A DNA stretch of 34,496 nt from a virus, in IMG/VR virus record IMGVR_UViG_3300034102_000354, positions 1 to 34,496 of that record. The stretch is one strand, 5' to 3'. A model generated the notes under the pieces. It searched no databases and was not told the origin of the DNA. It worked only from the letters and a program-made list of their open reading frames with translations. Made by a program: the position numbers and the translations under genes. Below, piece after piece: positions 19,501 through 26,319 of the stretch. The first letter of the stretch is position 1. Each line of letters opens with the position of its first letter.

Positions 19501-21674
19501 AAGAAATTCTAGCCGACGCACAGGCTGCTAGTGATAGTTTGCAAGCACTTAGAGGTGCTGGACCTGTTGGTCCTGATGGTGTTCCGTTGGAATTGCCAAC
19601 GTCACCTGCTGCTGTTGATGAGTTTGGTCAGGCTATTACTGCACAGTCTGCTCCTGGTGGTACTTTTGTAGAGCCTGGCACTACGCCTAATACTAGGTTG
19701 TCTGCTGCTCAGGCTGTTCAGGCTGAAAACAGATACAACGTTGGTTTCGGAAAGATTCAGGCTGATGATGCTGAGGAAGCTCGTCTTTTGTGGACTGAGA
19801 AACGGATTGATCCTGCTACTGGTCGCAAGACGCTACCATCTTTGAGAGATGAAACTATGAAAACAGTTAAGACTGCTTTGGAAAATAAGCGCACACAGAG
19901 GTCTGCTGTTGAGGATATTATTAAAGCGGTTAGTGGTGCGGCTGAAGAAGTGCGTATTAAGATTGAAGTGACTTCTGGTGGTGTTGACCAGTTTATGGAA
20001 GCATTGAACGATGGTCGTCAGTTGGCTGCTTCTTTGCAGCAGCAACTTGATGAAGTTAACATGTTGGTGGCTTCAATGCCAGCCAAGGACACAATGGATG
20101 TATTTAAATCTATGTCTACGGCAAAGGGTGGACGTAAAGTTACTCCTGCTCAACAGTCTGCAGCAATTGAATCTTACAACAAATGGTTGAAAGATAACAA
20201 GCGTGTGTTTGAAATGCTTTCTGAATCACCTGATGATCCTGTTAACAAGGCATGGGCTGCTGCAGCGATGGCTGATTCGCAGTTGATTGATTTGGAATTG
20301 ACTCATGCTGGTGAGTTGCTTGCCATTGCAGGTGCTAGTGCACCTGAATGGACAACCAGAGTGTTTGAACCATTCTCTAAAGAGTGGAAAAAAGCTGCTG
20401 AGGATATGGGCTTATACAAAAATATGAAGCGCATAGACGAAAAGGGATTCCCCAATCTTGTTGGTGACAGTGAAGCACTTACCCTTCTTAATAGCGTTGG
20501 GCGATTAAACCAACTTGGTGTTGTTAATGACCTTGGTAGGTTTATGAGCGGATACACACAGTTCTTTAAGGCGTACGCTACTCTTAGTCCTGGTTTCCAT
20601 TTGCGTAACGAGATAAGCAACGTGTTTTCCATGTTTGCTGCTGGTGCAGATGTAAAGAACATGTATGATGGGTTTAAGTTGTGGCGTATGGCTGACACTC
20701 ATTTTTCTGGTGGTGGAAGTGTTGATTCGTTCATTGCAACCTTGCCAGATGCTCAAAAAGAAATTGCACGAAACAGTATTGGCGTAATGCTTGGCATGGG
20801 TGGCGGTAGAACACAAGACGCCCTGAGCAGTTTCATGGCTAGAGGCAACGCTAGAATTAACTCCAACGCTGCTCTTAACTATTCAAAGAAAATTGGTGGC
20901 AAGCTTGAAGGCTCTGCTCATTTCATGCTGGCTTACGATTCTTTTGTAAAGGGTTTTGACCCTAGCCAGTCGTTCAACAGAACAAAGCGTTACTTGTTTG
21001 ACTATTCAGAGAAGTCGTTGCTGGATGAATCAATGCAAGACATTGTTCCATTCTGGACATGGATGAGCCGCAACTTGCCTTTGCAGATTACTAACCGCTG
21101 GGCTAACCCCAAGCCGTATCTAATGTATCAGCGTATGGTTTCAAACTCCCAAGAAGGAGAGGACATGTCTGGAGTGCCTGCCTACATGCGTAACGCCATC
21201 AGCCTTGGTGGAGACAAGTTCTTGAATCCTGATTTGCCGTTCAGCAGAGTGAACGATCAGATTGATTCACTGACTGACCCTAAGAGACTTCTTGGATACT
21301 TAAACCCTGGTATTCGTGTTCCTTTGGAGACAATGTTTAATCAAGACCTATACACAGGGAAGCCCATGACTGATAAGCAGGAGAAACTTTCGGGTGCTAC
21401 TCTTTTGTTGGCTCCGTTCTTGCAAGCCACTGGTCAACTTAGTTACAACCAAGCGGGAGACCCTGTCGCCCCATCAAAGTTTGTTCGTGCCTTGACACAG
21501 ATAATACCACCTATTGGGCAGGCACAACGTGTCGGAGACAAAGGTGTCAACAGTTACTTAGGTGTACCAGTTCAGACTGTTACACAGAAACAAAAAGATG
21601 GTGTGGCTTTTGGTAAGCTTGAACAACTCAGAAAACTTTCCGAAAAACAACGTAACATCCAGAAAGCGGAGTAA
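13581..21674 (+). CDS. Giant internal virion / ejection protein (2697 residues)
   Basis: One uninterrupted gene occupies nearly a quarter of the window. The N-terminal 200 residues have Gly-rich hydrophobic stretches (LSLLALPGRTVISGL) and the segment DVALDPITYVTFGAGKFAGY, frequent in very large actinophage virion proteins. NYFPRIQSDAA follows near residue 413. Residues about 550-2200 are mainly charged helix and coiled coil. Near residue 2330 is LSPGFHLRNEISNVFSMFAA, and near 2490 VPFWTWMSRNLPLQ, two membrane-prone motifs typical of the C-terminal part of such proteins. I see no lysozyme or peptidase motif. By place it is the counterpart of T7 gp16, and would be ejected into the cell to guide DNA. 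A tape-measure role is less likely since no long-tail genes are seen. Confidence 0.85.
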   Translation: MANPYNDQRYAMAKAMREQKQTQPGFTPLNKTTSATGVAYGRQASNMMSTNFDLKSAIDAIGQGKTSKSPQGGVLGSVLGNSVVQGVLKPLSLLALPGRTVISGLREFGDAVDGNNKTKASFGDFKKQAKDVSFGFGTAFNIDTGSKWLDRAIGFAGDVALDPITYVTFGAGKFAGYAGKLDLAKAVLAHNGDEALAASVARFGRAAIKDQNLLTDLGANNHGLYMLGKRIKVGKLNAASGERMGLRIPGSGAIGAFGDNAMAKMRMMGSETKMGEFVRKWTLPNEHLVARTALLKGATASGKPLSTDTSTALIAYFSATPAMKQFMGTLAQSERQVLAKTLETEAGAGLEGYAKEVYKYLENPELLATATPEIQAAVQKWGPEFFDSYEARVGAAMKEVDPASPGFDGVTNYFPRIQSDAAMAYRANPNSPHAADLNSIYSRDPMAGGKNFKTRTMTKDDIWFGHKLTVDDLKSTDRLNKLANDGGFIGDFFETDIRIVAPRYVDEFVKESGILFKHKHLADAGFWERAAAIDMSGEFVDEIMLESIKKSAGSIAGDLNALYKQSSKAYLTFNDALVAHQAKLSGEIKELLGDTGAVGSREILLDTEAALNDILTGGLTISADQLGLAANALDKSKKTLVDLFGYAYTKGGKLVLKDTGREATESTYLLNGILGHLDSIQDDFLDLERQATVLGKDLTGIELKSIADKTDAAHKLALERLKASEENVKIVLEFGNQLESVLEGVISGQTYARDITDILGIIGEKGMLTDTAVSSIVDKTAAGVKNAEKAERVRQTALRNLINKEGGLFQRLTKNTKLNKTSVSKMNDNLFNNNLPKVFTGELSSSEVRSMSIYTLLNDERIYGENVPEFLVAVRDKLLKNLQEADEAEVIAAEIAKDAGGGARKNSGSIWKTQTKPKIAEAKLLRENIDQMDEFVNLMRNTDLLRNLGDTEISWGLFESHARSKPWLSQFIPDNDVAYLNEEAIKDLMGYYDNVSGGKTVDGAAGYAPWSGDKGLDVTPEFKPGEDVVESMAVRDFSQSTGARPRGSNVITYNDLMGEIDRYSALAKEAYDRPEFFATGAGVGRKTYSAKSLLEIDAKLTAARAKVKQLRAAKTSGTESLSAARELDDALNTIKEITSGGSLTRPEWFQSVAHTNEELGRALFDYHIVSDLGKRWNTVSEIFSTFGIAPSERVFTRISKNVSQKFIDIIDSNLTSTRIGVLNLEKFERAVSDIINNPDLSVSAGRVFQDQWDKLSSAERETIQVALGNKSVASGDAYSLRMELKAIKGRARKAGATRSEITKLENDFYKEKVDPWYTQAFPEGRNYKGDKTAALKELAPVQRKGAKSTYMTPFAEEADAAIVKSFFEKHLGASTIKGRSATPVGYVGESGSGSMVKVVGGENTLQTKIKALKESKARYGQMLDEDLDMETFLRDPGAPQTRPSMKVRIMQHTSERWQAATKEAQTEADNFALRTRDAVSAKESATVLQTEADLLSKGKAVPANFLAKVKAVEPKIKAIETADKAVAAAQSKLDDVTAKLAEVQDSIAAKQEVWVSSGKKGKRPLTNTESTRIERLTPAVKSAQKQLDTVQKARANVPALTPNESKFVDLVKAEPTMKAANPITGQTARPGRPSAPYAEQAKKIIDTYNKKANSVMTAKAKGDERLVQVMNDVAAYDLSTFTDGFKTVDGEYAAFDNGTKVVFTPEEAESLYVGGSVRSSVTSENVNDSIREILQEKKLLEQQYKAAGAAFDAVRRRMPSGQRRSGFAMSVSAVDGDIYQQAFVKFNNEIDRINARVAGLNADLVPLEVSKRALDPKVQASALKKMSILVNGSKRAGAVFDEVGVGRWVDNTHPTLVDVARRDGLKEMDELTALGVNARSTPKSVSERLDKGYKVGGRDLEMRRANLDRAFKSTPEYKHLQELAEMENDVVVALHKNTRASAQSMQNYANELAKELEIARGALSGPTNVARLEQEILADAQAASDSLQALRGAGPVGPDGVPLELPTSPAAVDEFGQAITAQSAPGGTFVEPGTTPNTRLSAAQAVQAENRYNVGFGKIQADDAEEARLLWTEKRIDPATGRKTLPSLRDETMKTVKTALENKRTQRSAVEDIIKAVSGAAEEVRIKIEVTSGGVDQFMEALNDGRQLAASLQQQLDEVNMLVASMPAKDTMDVFKSMSTAKGGRKVTPAQQSAAIESYNKWLKDNKRVFEMLSESPDDPVNKAWAAAAMADSQLIDLELTHAGELLAIAGASAPEWTTRVFEPFSKEWKKAAEDMGLYKNMKRIDEKGFPNLVGDSEALTLLNSVGRLNQLGVVNDLGRFMSGYTQFFKAYATLSPGFHLRNEISNVFSMFAAGADVKNMYDGFKLWRMADTHFSGGGSVDSFIATLPDAQKEIARNSIGVMLGMGGGRTQDALSSFMARGNARINSNAALNYSKKIGGKLEGSAHFMLAYDSFVKGFDPSQSFNRTKRYLFDYSEKSLLDESMQDIVPFWTWMSRNLPLQITNRWANPKPYLMYQRMVSNSQEGEDMSGVPAYMRNAISLGGDKFLNPDLPFSRVNDQIDSLTDPKRLLGYLNPGIRVPLETMFNQDLYTGKPMTDKQEKLSGATLLLAPFLQATGQLSYNQAGDPVAPSKFVRALTQIIPPIGQAQRVGDKGVNSYLGVPVQTVTQKQKDGVAFGKLEQLRKLSEKQRNIQKAE

Positions 21675-21675
21675 C

Positions 21676-22116
21676 ATGAAATATTATAATTGGCAGAAAC
21701 CATCGAAACTTGACTACGTGAAGTTTCGTGTTGCATCACCGAACCTTGAGGTGTTGAATCGCTATTTGGCGAAGCGTTGGGGTGGTACTAACCTGGGGAT
21801 TTTTGTGAAGCGCCCTGTTCGTGGTGGCACTGTTCCTTCTACTCATTCGTTTGGAGCGGCTCTTGATTGGCGCTACGACACCCGTGAGGAGGGTAAAGAA
21901 GTCATGGACTGGATAGTACTCAATCATGAGGTACTGGGAATCCAAGTCGTACAAGACTATGTTGGTTGTTGTATTTGGATTGCTGGTCGTGGCTGGAAAG
22001 CCGCAACACCAGACTCTACAGGCTTTGGTCAGCCGTGGGCTAAGTGGATACATGTTGAAACCTCACGTGAGTCTTGGGGAGACAAACGCAAGGTTTCAGA
22101 ACGTATTAAGGGTTAA
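21676..22116 (+). CDS. M15-type zinc peptidase, probable endolysin
   Basis: The start at 21676 is set by GCGGAG four bases upstream; a longer frame overlaps the giant gene and lacks a site. The 146-residue product has the M15 (VanY / L-Ala-D-Glu peptidase) pattern: THSFGAALDWR gives the zinc ligands H57 and D64, and KWIHVETS gives H126 with E128 close by. The single-domain length fits a minimal catalytic domain, with no wall-binding domain and no signal peptide, so a holin would be needed for release. It is the last gene of the late strand. It is expected to cut peptide cross-bridges in the cell wall at lysis. Confidence 0.83.
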   Translation: MKYYNWQKPSKLDYVKFRVASPNLEVLNRYLAKRWGGTNLGIFVKRPVRGGTVPSTHSFGAALDWRYDTREEGKEVMDWIVLNHEVLGIQVVQDYVGCCIWIAGRGWKAATPDSTGFGQPWAKWIHVETSRESWGDKRKVSERIKG

Positions 22117-22391
22117 TCTTCCCATATATCTATATTGTCACGCTTTAATGCGTACTCCATAGTGCTTAGCAGAGACATCAGGACGCTTGTTCCTATCATC
22201 CACGATGTGGGGTCACCCATGCGCATGCCATAGCCTGCACGTACTGCGTCTAGCATGTCTGCTTGTGTCATCATAACACTCATCTCGTAATACTCTGAGT
22301 CTTGGCTGATGATGCGTTCAGCTTTTGCTGATATCTGGTTTATATCTTCTTCGGGAAGAAAGTTTTTAATCCAGTCGTTTTGATCTGTCAT
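22113..22391 (-). CDS. Unknown 92-residue protein at the convergence point
   Basis: This is the last gene of the leftward strand. It overlaps the M15 gene tail-to-tail by four bases and the 59-residue gene upstream by 26. The N-terminal half is acidic helix (KNFLPEEDINQISAKAERII). The C-terminal half has an uncharged segment (DPTSWMIGTSVLMSLLSTME) that could be amphipathic or a weak membrane segment. A holin is conceivable beside the lysin, but it is on the opposite strand and the segment is short, so I do not assign it. The ribosome site is weak. Confidence 0.62.
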   Translation of the reverse strand: MTDQNDWIKNFLPEEDINQISAKAERIISQDSEYYEMSVMMTQADMLDAVRAGYGMRMGDPTSWMIGTSVLMSLLSTMEYALKRDNIDIWED

Positions 22392-22545
22392 TTTTAATCA
22401 CTATCCAATCGTGTGGCAATCCATTTACAAACACTCCTAAACCTAGTTCGGTATTTGTAACACCGTAATGCTTGGCTAGGATTGTCTGCAGTTCTTGGAC
22501 GCTTACCGCAACGTGGAAGGCGACCGTGAACTGTGTGGCTTTCAT
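22366..22545 (-). CDS. Unknown 59-residue protein
   Basis: This short frame fills the gap between 22391 and 22542. It starts with ATGA, overlapping the stop of the upstream gene, and ends 26 bases inside the downstream gene. The product starts MKATQFTVAFHVAVSVQELQ and continues with TILAKHYGVTNTELGLGVFV, then ends basic (KNDRSKRLD). The alternation of strand, helix and strand suggests a small alpha/beta fold. No family is recognised. The tight overlaps on both sides are the main evidence that it is real. Confidence 0.6.
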   Translation of the reverse strand: MKATQFTVAFHVAVSVQELQTILAKHYGVTNTELGLGVFVNGLPHDWIVIKNDRSKRLD

Positions 22546-22733
22546 TCTACTTCAGGTTGTTCCTTGCGCATTGCATCTTCAATTTTGGTTGCTGATTCAA
22601 CAATTGATTCTACTGCTGGGGCACCGAACCTATCTTCAAGGTAGTGGATGATTGCAAATATGTTTGCAACAATCCAATATACATCTACTGGTTCTTTCTG
22701 CTCTGTATTAGCTATGTCCTGGTGTTCTGTCAT
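22542..22733 (-). CDS. Unknown acidic 63-residue protein
   Basis: The ribosome site TAGGAGAAGATT lies directly before ATG. The acidic product has a helical core (VYWIVANIFAIIHYLEDRFG) and an acidic C-terminus. The core is hydrophobic but broken by H, E, D and R, so an amphipathic helix is more likely than a membrane segment. It overlaps the upstream sigma-like/DUF1599 gene by 26 bases and the downstream 59-residue gene by four, so it is co-translated with both. Function unknown. Confidence 0.65.
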   Translation of the reverse strand: MTEHQDIANTEQKEPVDVYWIVANIFAIIHYLEDRFGAPAVESIVESATKIEDAMRKEQPEVE

Positions 22734-23613
22734 AATCTTCTCCTAACTGAAGGTTGAATGTTTCGTCAATCAACATTAGGGCTACTACGCAATATCCTAC
22801 GATATCGAGAAGCGTGTCAAACACTGATTCATTTTTTGCATATTTGTTTTTAAGGTTTGCATACCGTTCTACTTTGTCTGATAGACGTACGATAATACCG
22901 TACAGTCCAAACTTGTTTATATTTTCGTGACCGTAATCATATTGTTTACTGCACAGTGTTTCAAAGACTGTAACTAAGTCCCACGACTCAATATTTCTAA
23001 GCTCATTAATAGCGGATACAGCCATGGTTTCAAATATCTTTTCTGTGTTTGCTGATGAAGATGCTGATTTTTCTCCTACTGTTAGTGCTACAATCCATGT
23101 ACGCATTGACGGGATATCTGCTGTGCGTAGAACATACATGTCTGCTTGTACTTTTGATAAATACTGGAGCCATTGCATTGCTGACTGGTCCCATGTGGTT
23201 GCTACTCGTACTGATTTTCTAATTGTTGTGTCGTTGCTCATTGTTTCCTTGAGTTTTTCAAATGCTTGGTTTCGTAAACGCCAAACATGTGTTTTGGTTA
23301 TTGATAGTTCGTCCGCTATGGACTGAAGTGAACGGCCCTCGTTCATGAGGGCGTTCACAATCCATTGTTCACGTGGCAGTAGTTGCTCCACATGCATCAT
23401 CACTGCGTCACGTAGTTCCATTAAACCATCCTGTGGTTCGTATGGTTCTTCGTGTGGCATGGTTTCCATTAACGCTTGGTATTCGTTTTCTGGTACTCTG
23501 TAACTTGTAGACCCCATTTGACTACGATAGTTTTCAGTGTCGTGGTTATTGGGGCTGTCTGTGTACTGCATAGGCGTTGGCATCGTATTTCGTTGGTTCA
23601 GATGGGAAATCAT
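22708..23613 (-). CDS. Sigma-region-4-like HTH fused to DUF1599-type domain
   Basis: This protein has 301 residues. Residues about 66-125 form a helix-turn-helix of sigma-70 region 4 type (LLPREQWIVNALMNEGRSLQ, SIADELSITKTHVWRLRNQA). Residues about 223-284 match the pattern of DUF1599 (nucleotide modification associated domain 1): KQYDYGHENINKFGLYGI, then VRLSDKVERYANLKNKY and NESVFDTLLDIVGYCVVALM. Residues 130-220 are an unassigned linker. The first domain would bind DNA or redirect host RNA polymerase; the second is linked to nucleotide metabolism in phages. No sigma region 2 is seen. The start is uncertain: 23613, 23583 and 23571 all lack a clear ribosome site. It overlaps its upstream neighbour. 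Confidence 0.78.
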   Translation of the reverse strand: MISHLNQRNTMPTPMQYTDSPNNHDTENYRSQMGSTSYRVPENEYQALMETMPHEEPYEPQDGLMELRDAVMMHVEQLLPREQWIVNALMNEGRSLQSIADELSITKTHVWRLRNQAFEKLKETMSNDTTIRKSVRVATTWDQSAMQWLQYLSKVQADMYVLRTADIPSMRTWIVALTVGEKSASSSANTEKIFETMAVSAINELRNIESWDLVTVFETLCSKQYDYGHENINKFGLYGIIVRLSDKVERYANLKNKYAKNESVFDTLLDIVGYCVVALMLIDETFNLQLGEDYDRTPGHS

Positions 23614-24031
23614 CTGTCAATAGTTTAACATACGCTTTCTTGTTGTCATCAAAATGATCGATTGTGCCCTTGGAGATGCAGGCTTCTTGCCATGCTTCTA
23701 GAGGTGATATCCACCATCGTTTTTTCGAGGAGTCGTAAACAAACAAATGTACGGGAGCCATTTGTTGCCAACGGGCAAGTGCGTTCATCTTTTCTATCTT
23801 GAACTTTAATGTCTTGTCACGACCTACACCCATGACTTCAATCATTCCGTCAACCGTGAGGAAGTCTGGAAGGAAACGCATGATATACGGTAGTGATTGT
23901 GTGTGTAGGTTTGGTCGGTTAAGTCCGAGTCGGTGGTTCGCTGGGAATACATCTTCAAAGACTTTCTCTGCGACGTCCCCCATTGCGCCGAAGCGTACGT
24001 GGAATGGTGATTGGTGGAATGCGTTACTCAT
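23546..24031 (-). CDS. Small PD-(D/E)XK-like nuclease candidate
   Basis: This 161-residue protein starts eight bases before the RusA stop. A helix with E22 (GDVAEKVFEDVF) is followed by FLPDFLTVDG (D56) and MIEVMGVGRDKTLKFKIEKM (E65). That spacing fits the PD-x(8)-E core of restriction-like nucleases, but the expected Lys two residues after E65 is Met, so K73, K76 or K78 would have to substitute. The C-terminal half (VHLFVYDSSKKRWWIS) looks like the closing strands. Similar small proteins occur beside RusA and primase genes in actinophages. It could be a recombination or host-DNA nuclease, or an inactive relative. Confidence 0.68.
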   Translation of the reverse strand: MSNAFHQSPFHVRFGAMGDVAEKVFEDVFPANHRLGLNRPNLHTQSLPYIMRFLPDFLTVDGMIEVMGVGRDKTLKFKIEKMNALARWQQMAPVHLFVYDSSKKRWWISPLEAWQEACISKGTIDHFDDNKKAYVKLLTDDFPSEPTKYDANAYAVHRQPQ

Positions 24032-24371
24032 GTTTTGTTACCAGTAGTCGTTGGACGAGTTTATCGTCAGTGTATGCAATGCCGTTCAATCCGTCCAGGA
24101 TTGATTTGGCATAGTTGTCGATATCTCCTCGCAGTTTACTCGCTGGTCCATCTAGCGTTTTAACTGTAATAGTTACCTTGTCTTTGTATAAACCTATCAC
24201 CATACTTACTGGTGTGTCAGCACATGGTCCATGCCAAGATGAGCCAATGTATCTTTCAAATACAAGGGTCTGTTCTGGGGTAAATACTCTACCTCTCCTG
24301 CCAAGCCTTGGGCGTTGTTTAACCTTTGGCTTGACTGGGATGGTTTGTTTGTGGTTGATTGGTTCTGTCAT
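24024..24371 (-). CDS. RusA-type Holliday junction resolvase
   Basis: This 115-residue protein has the usual RusA length (about 120). The core is KLRGDIDNYAKSILDGLNGI followed by AYTDDKLVQRLLVTKHE, giving D83, D85, K89, D93 and the D102-D103 pair, which match the catalytic acidic set and Lys of the family. The N-terminal basic stretch KPKVKQRPRLGRRGRV fits DNA contact. It starts with ATGA overlapping the primase stop. It would resolve four-way junctions or debranch replicating concatemers before packaging. Confident from motif set, length and neighbours. Confidence 0.9.
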   Translation of the reverse strand: MTEPINHKQTIPVKPKVKQRPRLGRRGRVFTPEQTLVFERYIGSSWHGPCADTPVSMVIGLYKDKVTITVKTLDGPASKLRGDIDNYAKSILDGLNGIAYTDDKLVQRLLVTKHE

Positions 24372-25291
24372 GGTGTGCCCATTGTGATTACGTATGCTCT
24401 TTCTATTAGTTTAATTAATTCTGATTCACCGTCTGCTCGGTCTTGGAACTTACCCCATCGTGCATCTGCTGAACGCACAACCACCAACGCTTCGTTGGGT
24501 GGTATGTTTGCGTCACGCATTTTACAGGCGAGTCTAAACAGCGTGGAGGAACGGTCGTTTCCTTCTATTGGTCCGTCTCTCCACATGATGTATGGTATTG
24601 CTCCGACTTTGCGCAGGATTTGTTTTATGTCTGCGTTATCTTCGGTGTTGGTTATGTGTACTCTCTGTGGAGGACGCCATAGGTTGGCTAGTGTGTCTAG
24701 CTGTTGTTCGGTGGTTAGGTTGGCGTTGGCTTCTTCTAGGAACTGTGTTAGTGACATAATGTTTTCATCGTTGTCTAGAATGTAGCGTTCGGCTGGTGTT
24801 TCCTTGCGGGCGTTTGGGTAAGGTAGACGTACGTAGTTGCCGTATCCTGTTCCTGCTGTTTCCTGCTTGGGGTTGACCTCTTTGGCTGGGTAGTTAATGG
24901 CTTGGTGGGCTGCTAGGAATGCTCTGCGCATTGTTGCGGCTGGTACTAGCGAGTCTGCGAACACCCAGATGTGATATCCTTTGCGTGTTCGTTCAACCCA
25001 TGATGTTATTCCTTTAACGGCGAAAGACATTTGCAAGTTACGTGCTGCATCTAAGTCGTCTACGTCAATGTCTGAACACCCCCACACACAATACCAGCTG
25101 GCTTTGAATGGTAGAAGTGGGTACACACCAATAAGTTCGTCACCTTGTAGGTGTTCCAGGAACTTGTCTTGTGTCAGTGGCTGCTTGACGCATCCACCAC
25201 CCCATGAACCGTATACATCACCTCTGCCTCTGAATAGTTTTGTAAACGATTCTAGAATGGCTGGGCTGATGGTAGTTCCGCTTGGCTCCAT
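24368..25291 (-). CDS. Archaeo-eukaryotic-type primase (AEP superfamily)
   Basis: The start at 25291 is chosen because AAGGAG lies six bases upstream; a longer frame to 25342 has no such site. The 307-residue product has the AEP catalytic core: CSDIDVDDLDAA (D74, D76) for metal binding, then RTRKGYHIWVFADS with the conserved G-x-H, and GNYVRLPYPN with R156. This resembles the TOTE-type and phage primase-polymerase group. The C-terminal helical region (about 244-300, DRSSTLFRLACKMRDANIPP) is like the PriCT-type domain. It overlaps the helicase gene by 40 bases. It would make primers, and may also extend them since no DNA polymerase is seen in the window. Confidence 0.87.
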   Translation of the reverse strand: MEPSGTTISPAILESFTKLFRGRGDVYGSWGGGCVKQPLTQDKFLEHLQGDELIGVYPLLPFKASWYCVWGCSDIDVDDLDAARNLQMSFAVKGITSWVERTRKGYHIWVFADSLVPAATMRRAFLAAHQAINYPAKEVNPKQETAGTGYGNYVRLPYPNARKETPAERYILDNDENIMSLTQFLEEANANLTTEQQLDTLANLWRPPQRVHITNTEDNADIKQILRKVGAIPYIMWRDGPIEGNDRSSTLFRLACKMRDANIPPNEALVVVRSADARWGKFQDRADGESELIKLIERAYVITMGTP

Positions 25292-26319
25292 TGTGCGCTC
25301 CTTAAATACTGGTCGGGTAGTTCTCCGTTCTTGAGTTCCCATAGTCGTCCTGTTTTGACATCTATTTCAAAGTCCACATCGTCAACTAGCATTCCTGCTG
25401 GTCGTTTGTTTTTTAGCAGAGACAGAGTGATTGTGTACTCGTGTACTTTCTGGTCATACATGAGCATCTCTAAACGCTCTTGTGCTTTCTCTGTGTGGTT
25501 TCTGTCTAGGCGTTCTCTTAGGTCTTGTATTTCTGCTCCAATTTCCATCTTCTTTCGGCGTACACCAATGATCGATGTTGCTTGTTGTTCTCCACCGTAG
25601 GCACCTGAGGAGATGGTTAGTTTGCGTCCATCTGCTCCTGAGGTTCGTGAGGTTTGGTGTAGCACTAGCATTGGGATGTCGTGTCGTCTGCCGAATCCTT
25701 TTAGGAATCCTGCTTTCTCGGGCACTTGTTCTCCTGCTTCTACAAGTTCAAGGTAGTCAACTACTGCGAGGTCGGGCTTGTCGCCCCATACATCACACAC
25801 TTCGTTGTATGCTCGTTCCATGTCTGCTGGTATTAGTGGTTGGTCAAAGACTGCAAGGTTGGGGAAGTCCTCCTCTGCTGTTTGGCGCAGTAGGTCAATG
25901 GCTTCTTTGTCGTCGTTAGCGACACGCATCTCTAGTTGACGTGCATCTATGTTGTGATGCATGCATGTCAGTTTAGTTAGCACGAGTGTTTTGGGTTCAT
26001 CGGGGATGAATAACGCTATCTTCTTGTCTCTGTTGTTGCGCAACGCATGCAACAGCACCAGTGTCTTACCACCGTGGCTGTATCCGAGCATCATTGCTAG
26101 TTCTCCTGGGGCTATGCCACGCATCTCGTTATCTAGTGGCTCTATGCCAAGGTAAACTCTGTCTTGTGGTGATTGTGCCCAACGCACAAACGCATGTGCT
26201 GCTTCTGTGAGTGGTACGTAATGGCGGTACTCTTTTGGAATAGAAGAAGCAGGGGGCGTAGTTCCCCCTGCCTCAACTTCGTTCCAACCCGCCTGTATTT
26301 GATCAAGCGAGAGTCTCAA
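25252..26319 (-). CDS. DnaB/RecA-like replicative helicase ATPase
   Basis: This 355-residue protein starts with TTG directly after the upstream stop, with AGGGAG as ribosome site. The single RecA-like domain has Walker A GYSHGGKT (79-86), Walker B DLAVVDYLEL (183-192, D188), a sensor-like LVLHQTSRT (218-226) and the YGGEQQATSIIGVRRKK segment (241-257) typical of DnaB-family motifs; NKRPAG (304-309) follows. No large N-terminal DnaB domain is present, so it is a compact phage form. Together with the primase encoded next to it, it would unwind and prime phage DNA. Confidence 0.87.
   Translation of the reverse strand: MRLSLDQIQAGWNEVEAGGTTPPASSIPKEYRHYVPLTEAAHAFVRWAQSPQDRVYLGIEPLDNEMRGIAPGELAMMLGYSHGGKTLVLLHALRNNRDKKIALFIPDEPKTLVLTKLTCMHHNIDARQLEMRVANDDKEAIDLLRQTAEEDFPNLAVFDQPLIPADMERAYNEVCDVWGDKPDLAVVDYLELVEAGEQVPEKAGFLKGFGRRHDIPMLVLHQTSRTSGADGRKLTISSGAYGGEQQATSIIGVRRKKMEIGAEIQDLRERLDRNHTEKAQERLEMLMYDQKVHEYTITLSLLKNKRPAGMLVDDVDFEIDVKTGRLWELKNGELPDQYLRSAQWSQAELPSAQPF

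Noticed and set aside
22113-22391. Holin, because of an uncharged segment near the lysin gene
   Set aside because: The segment is short and amphipathic, there is no second membrane span, and the gene is on the opposite strand from the lysin.
24981-25919. Rightward frames within the primase and helicase genes
   Set aside because: They are antisense shadows with no ribosome sites, while the leftward frames carry clear catalytic motifs.
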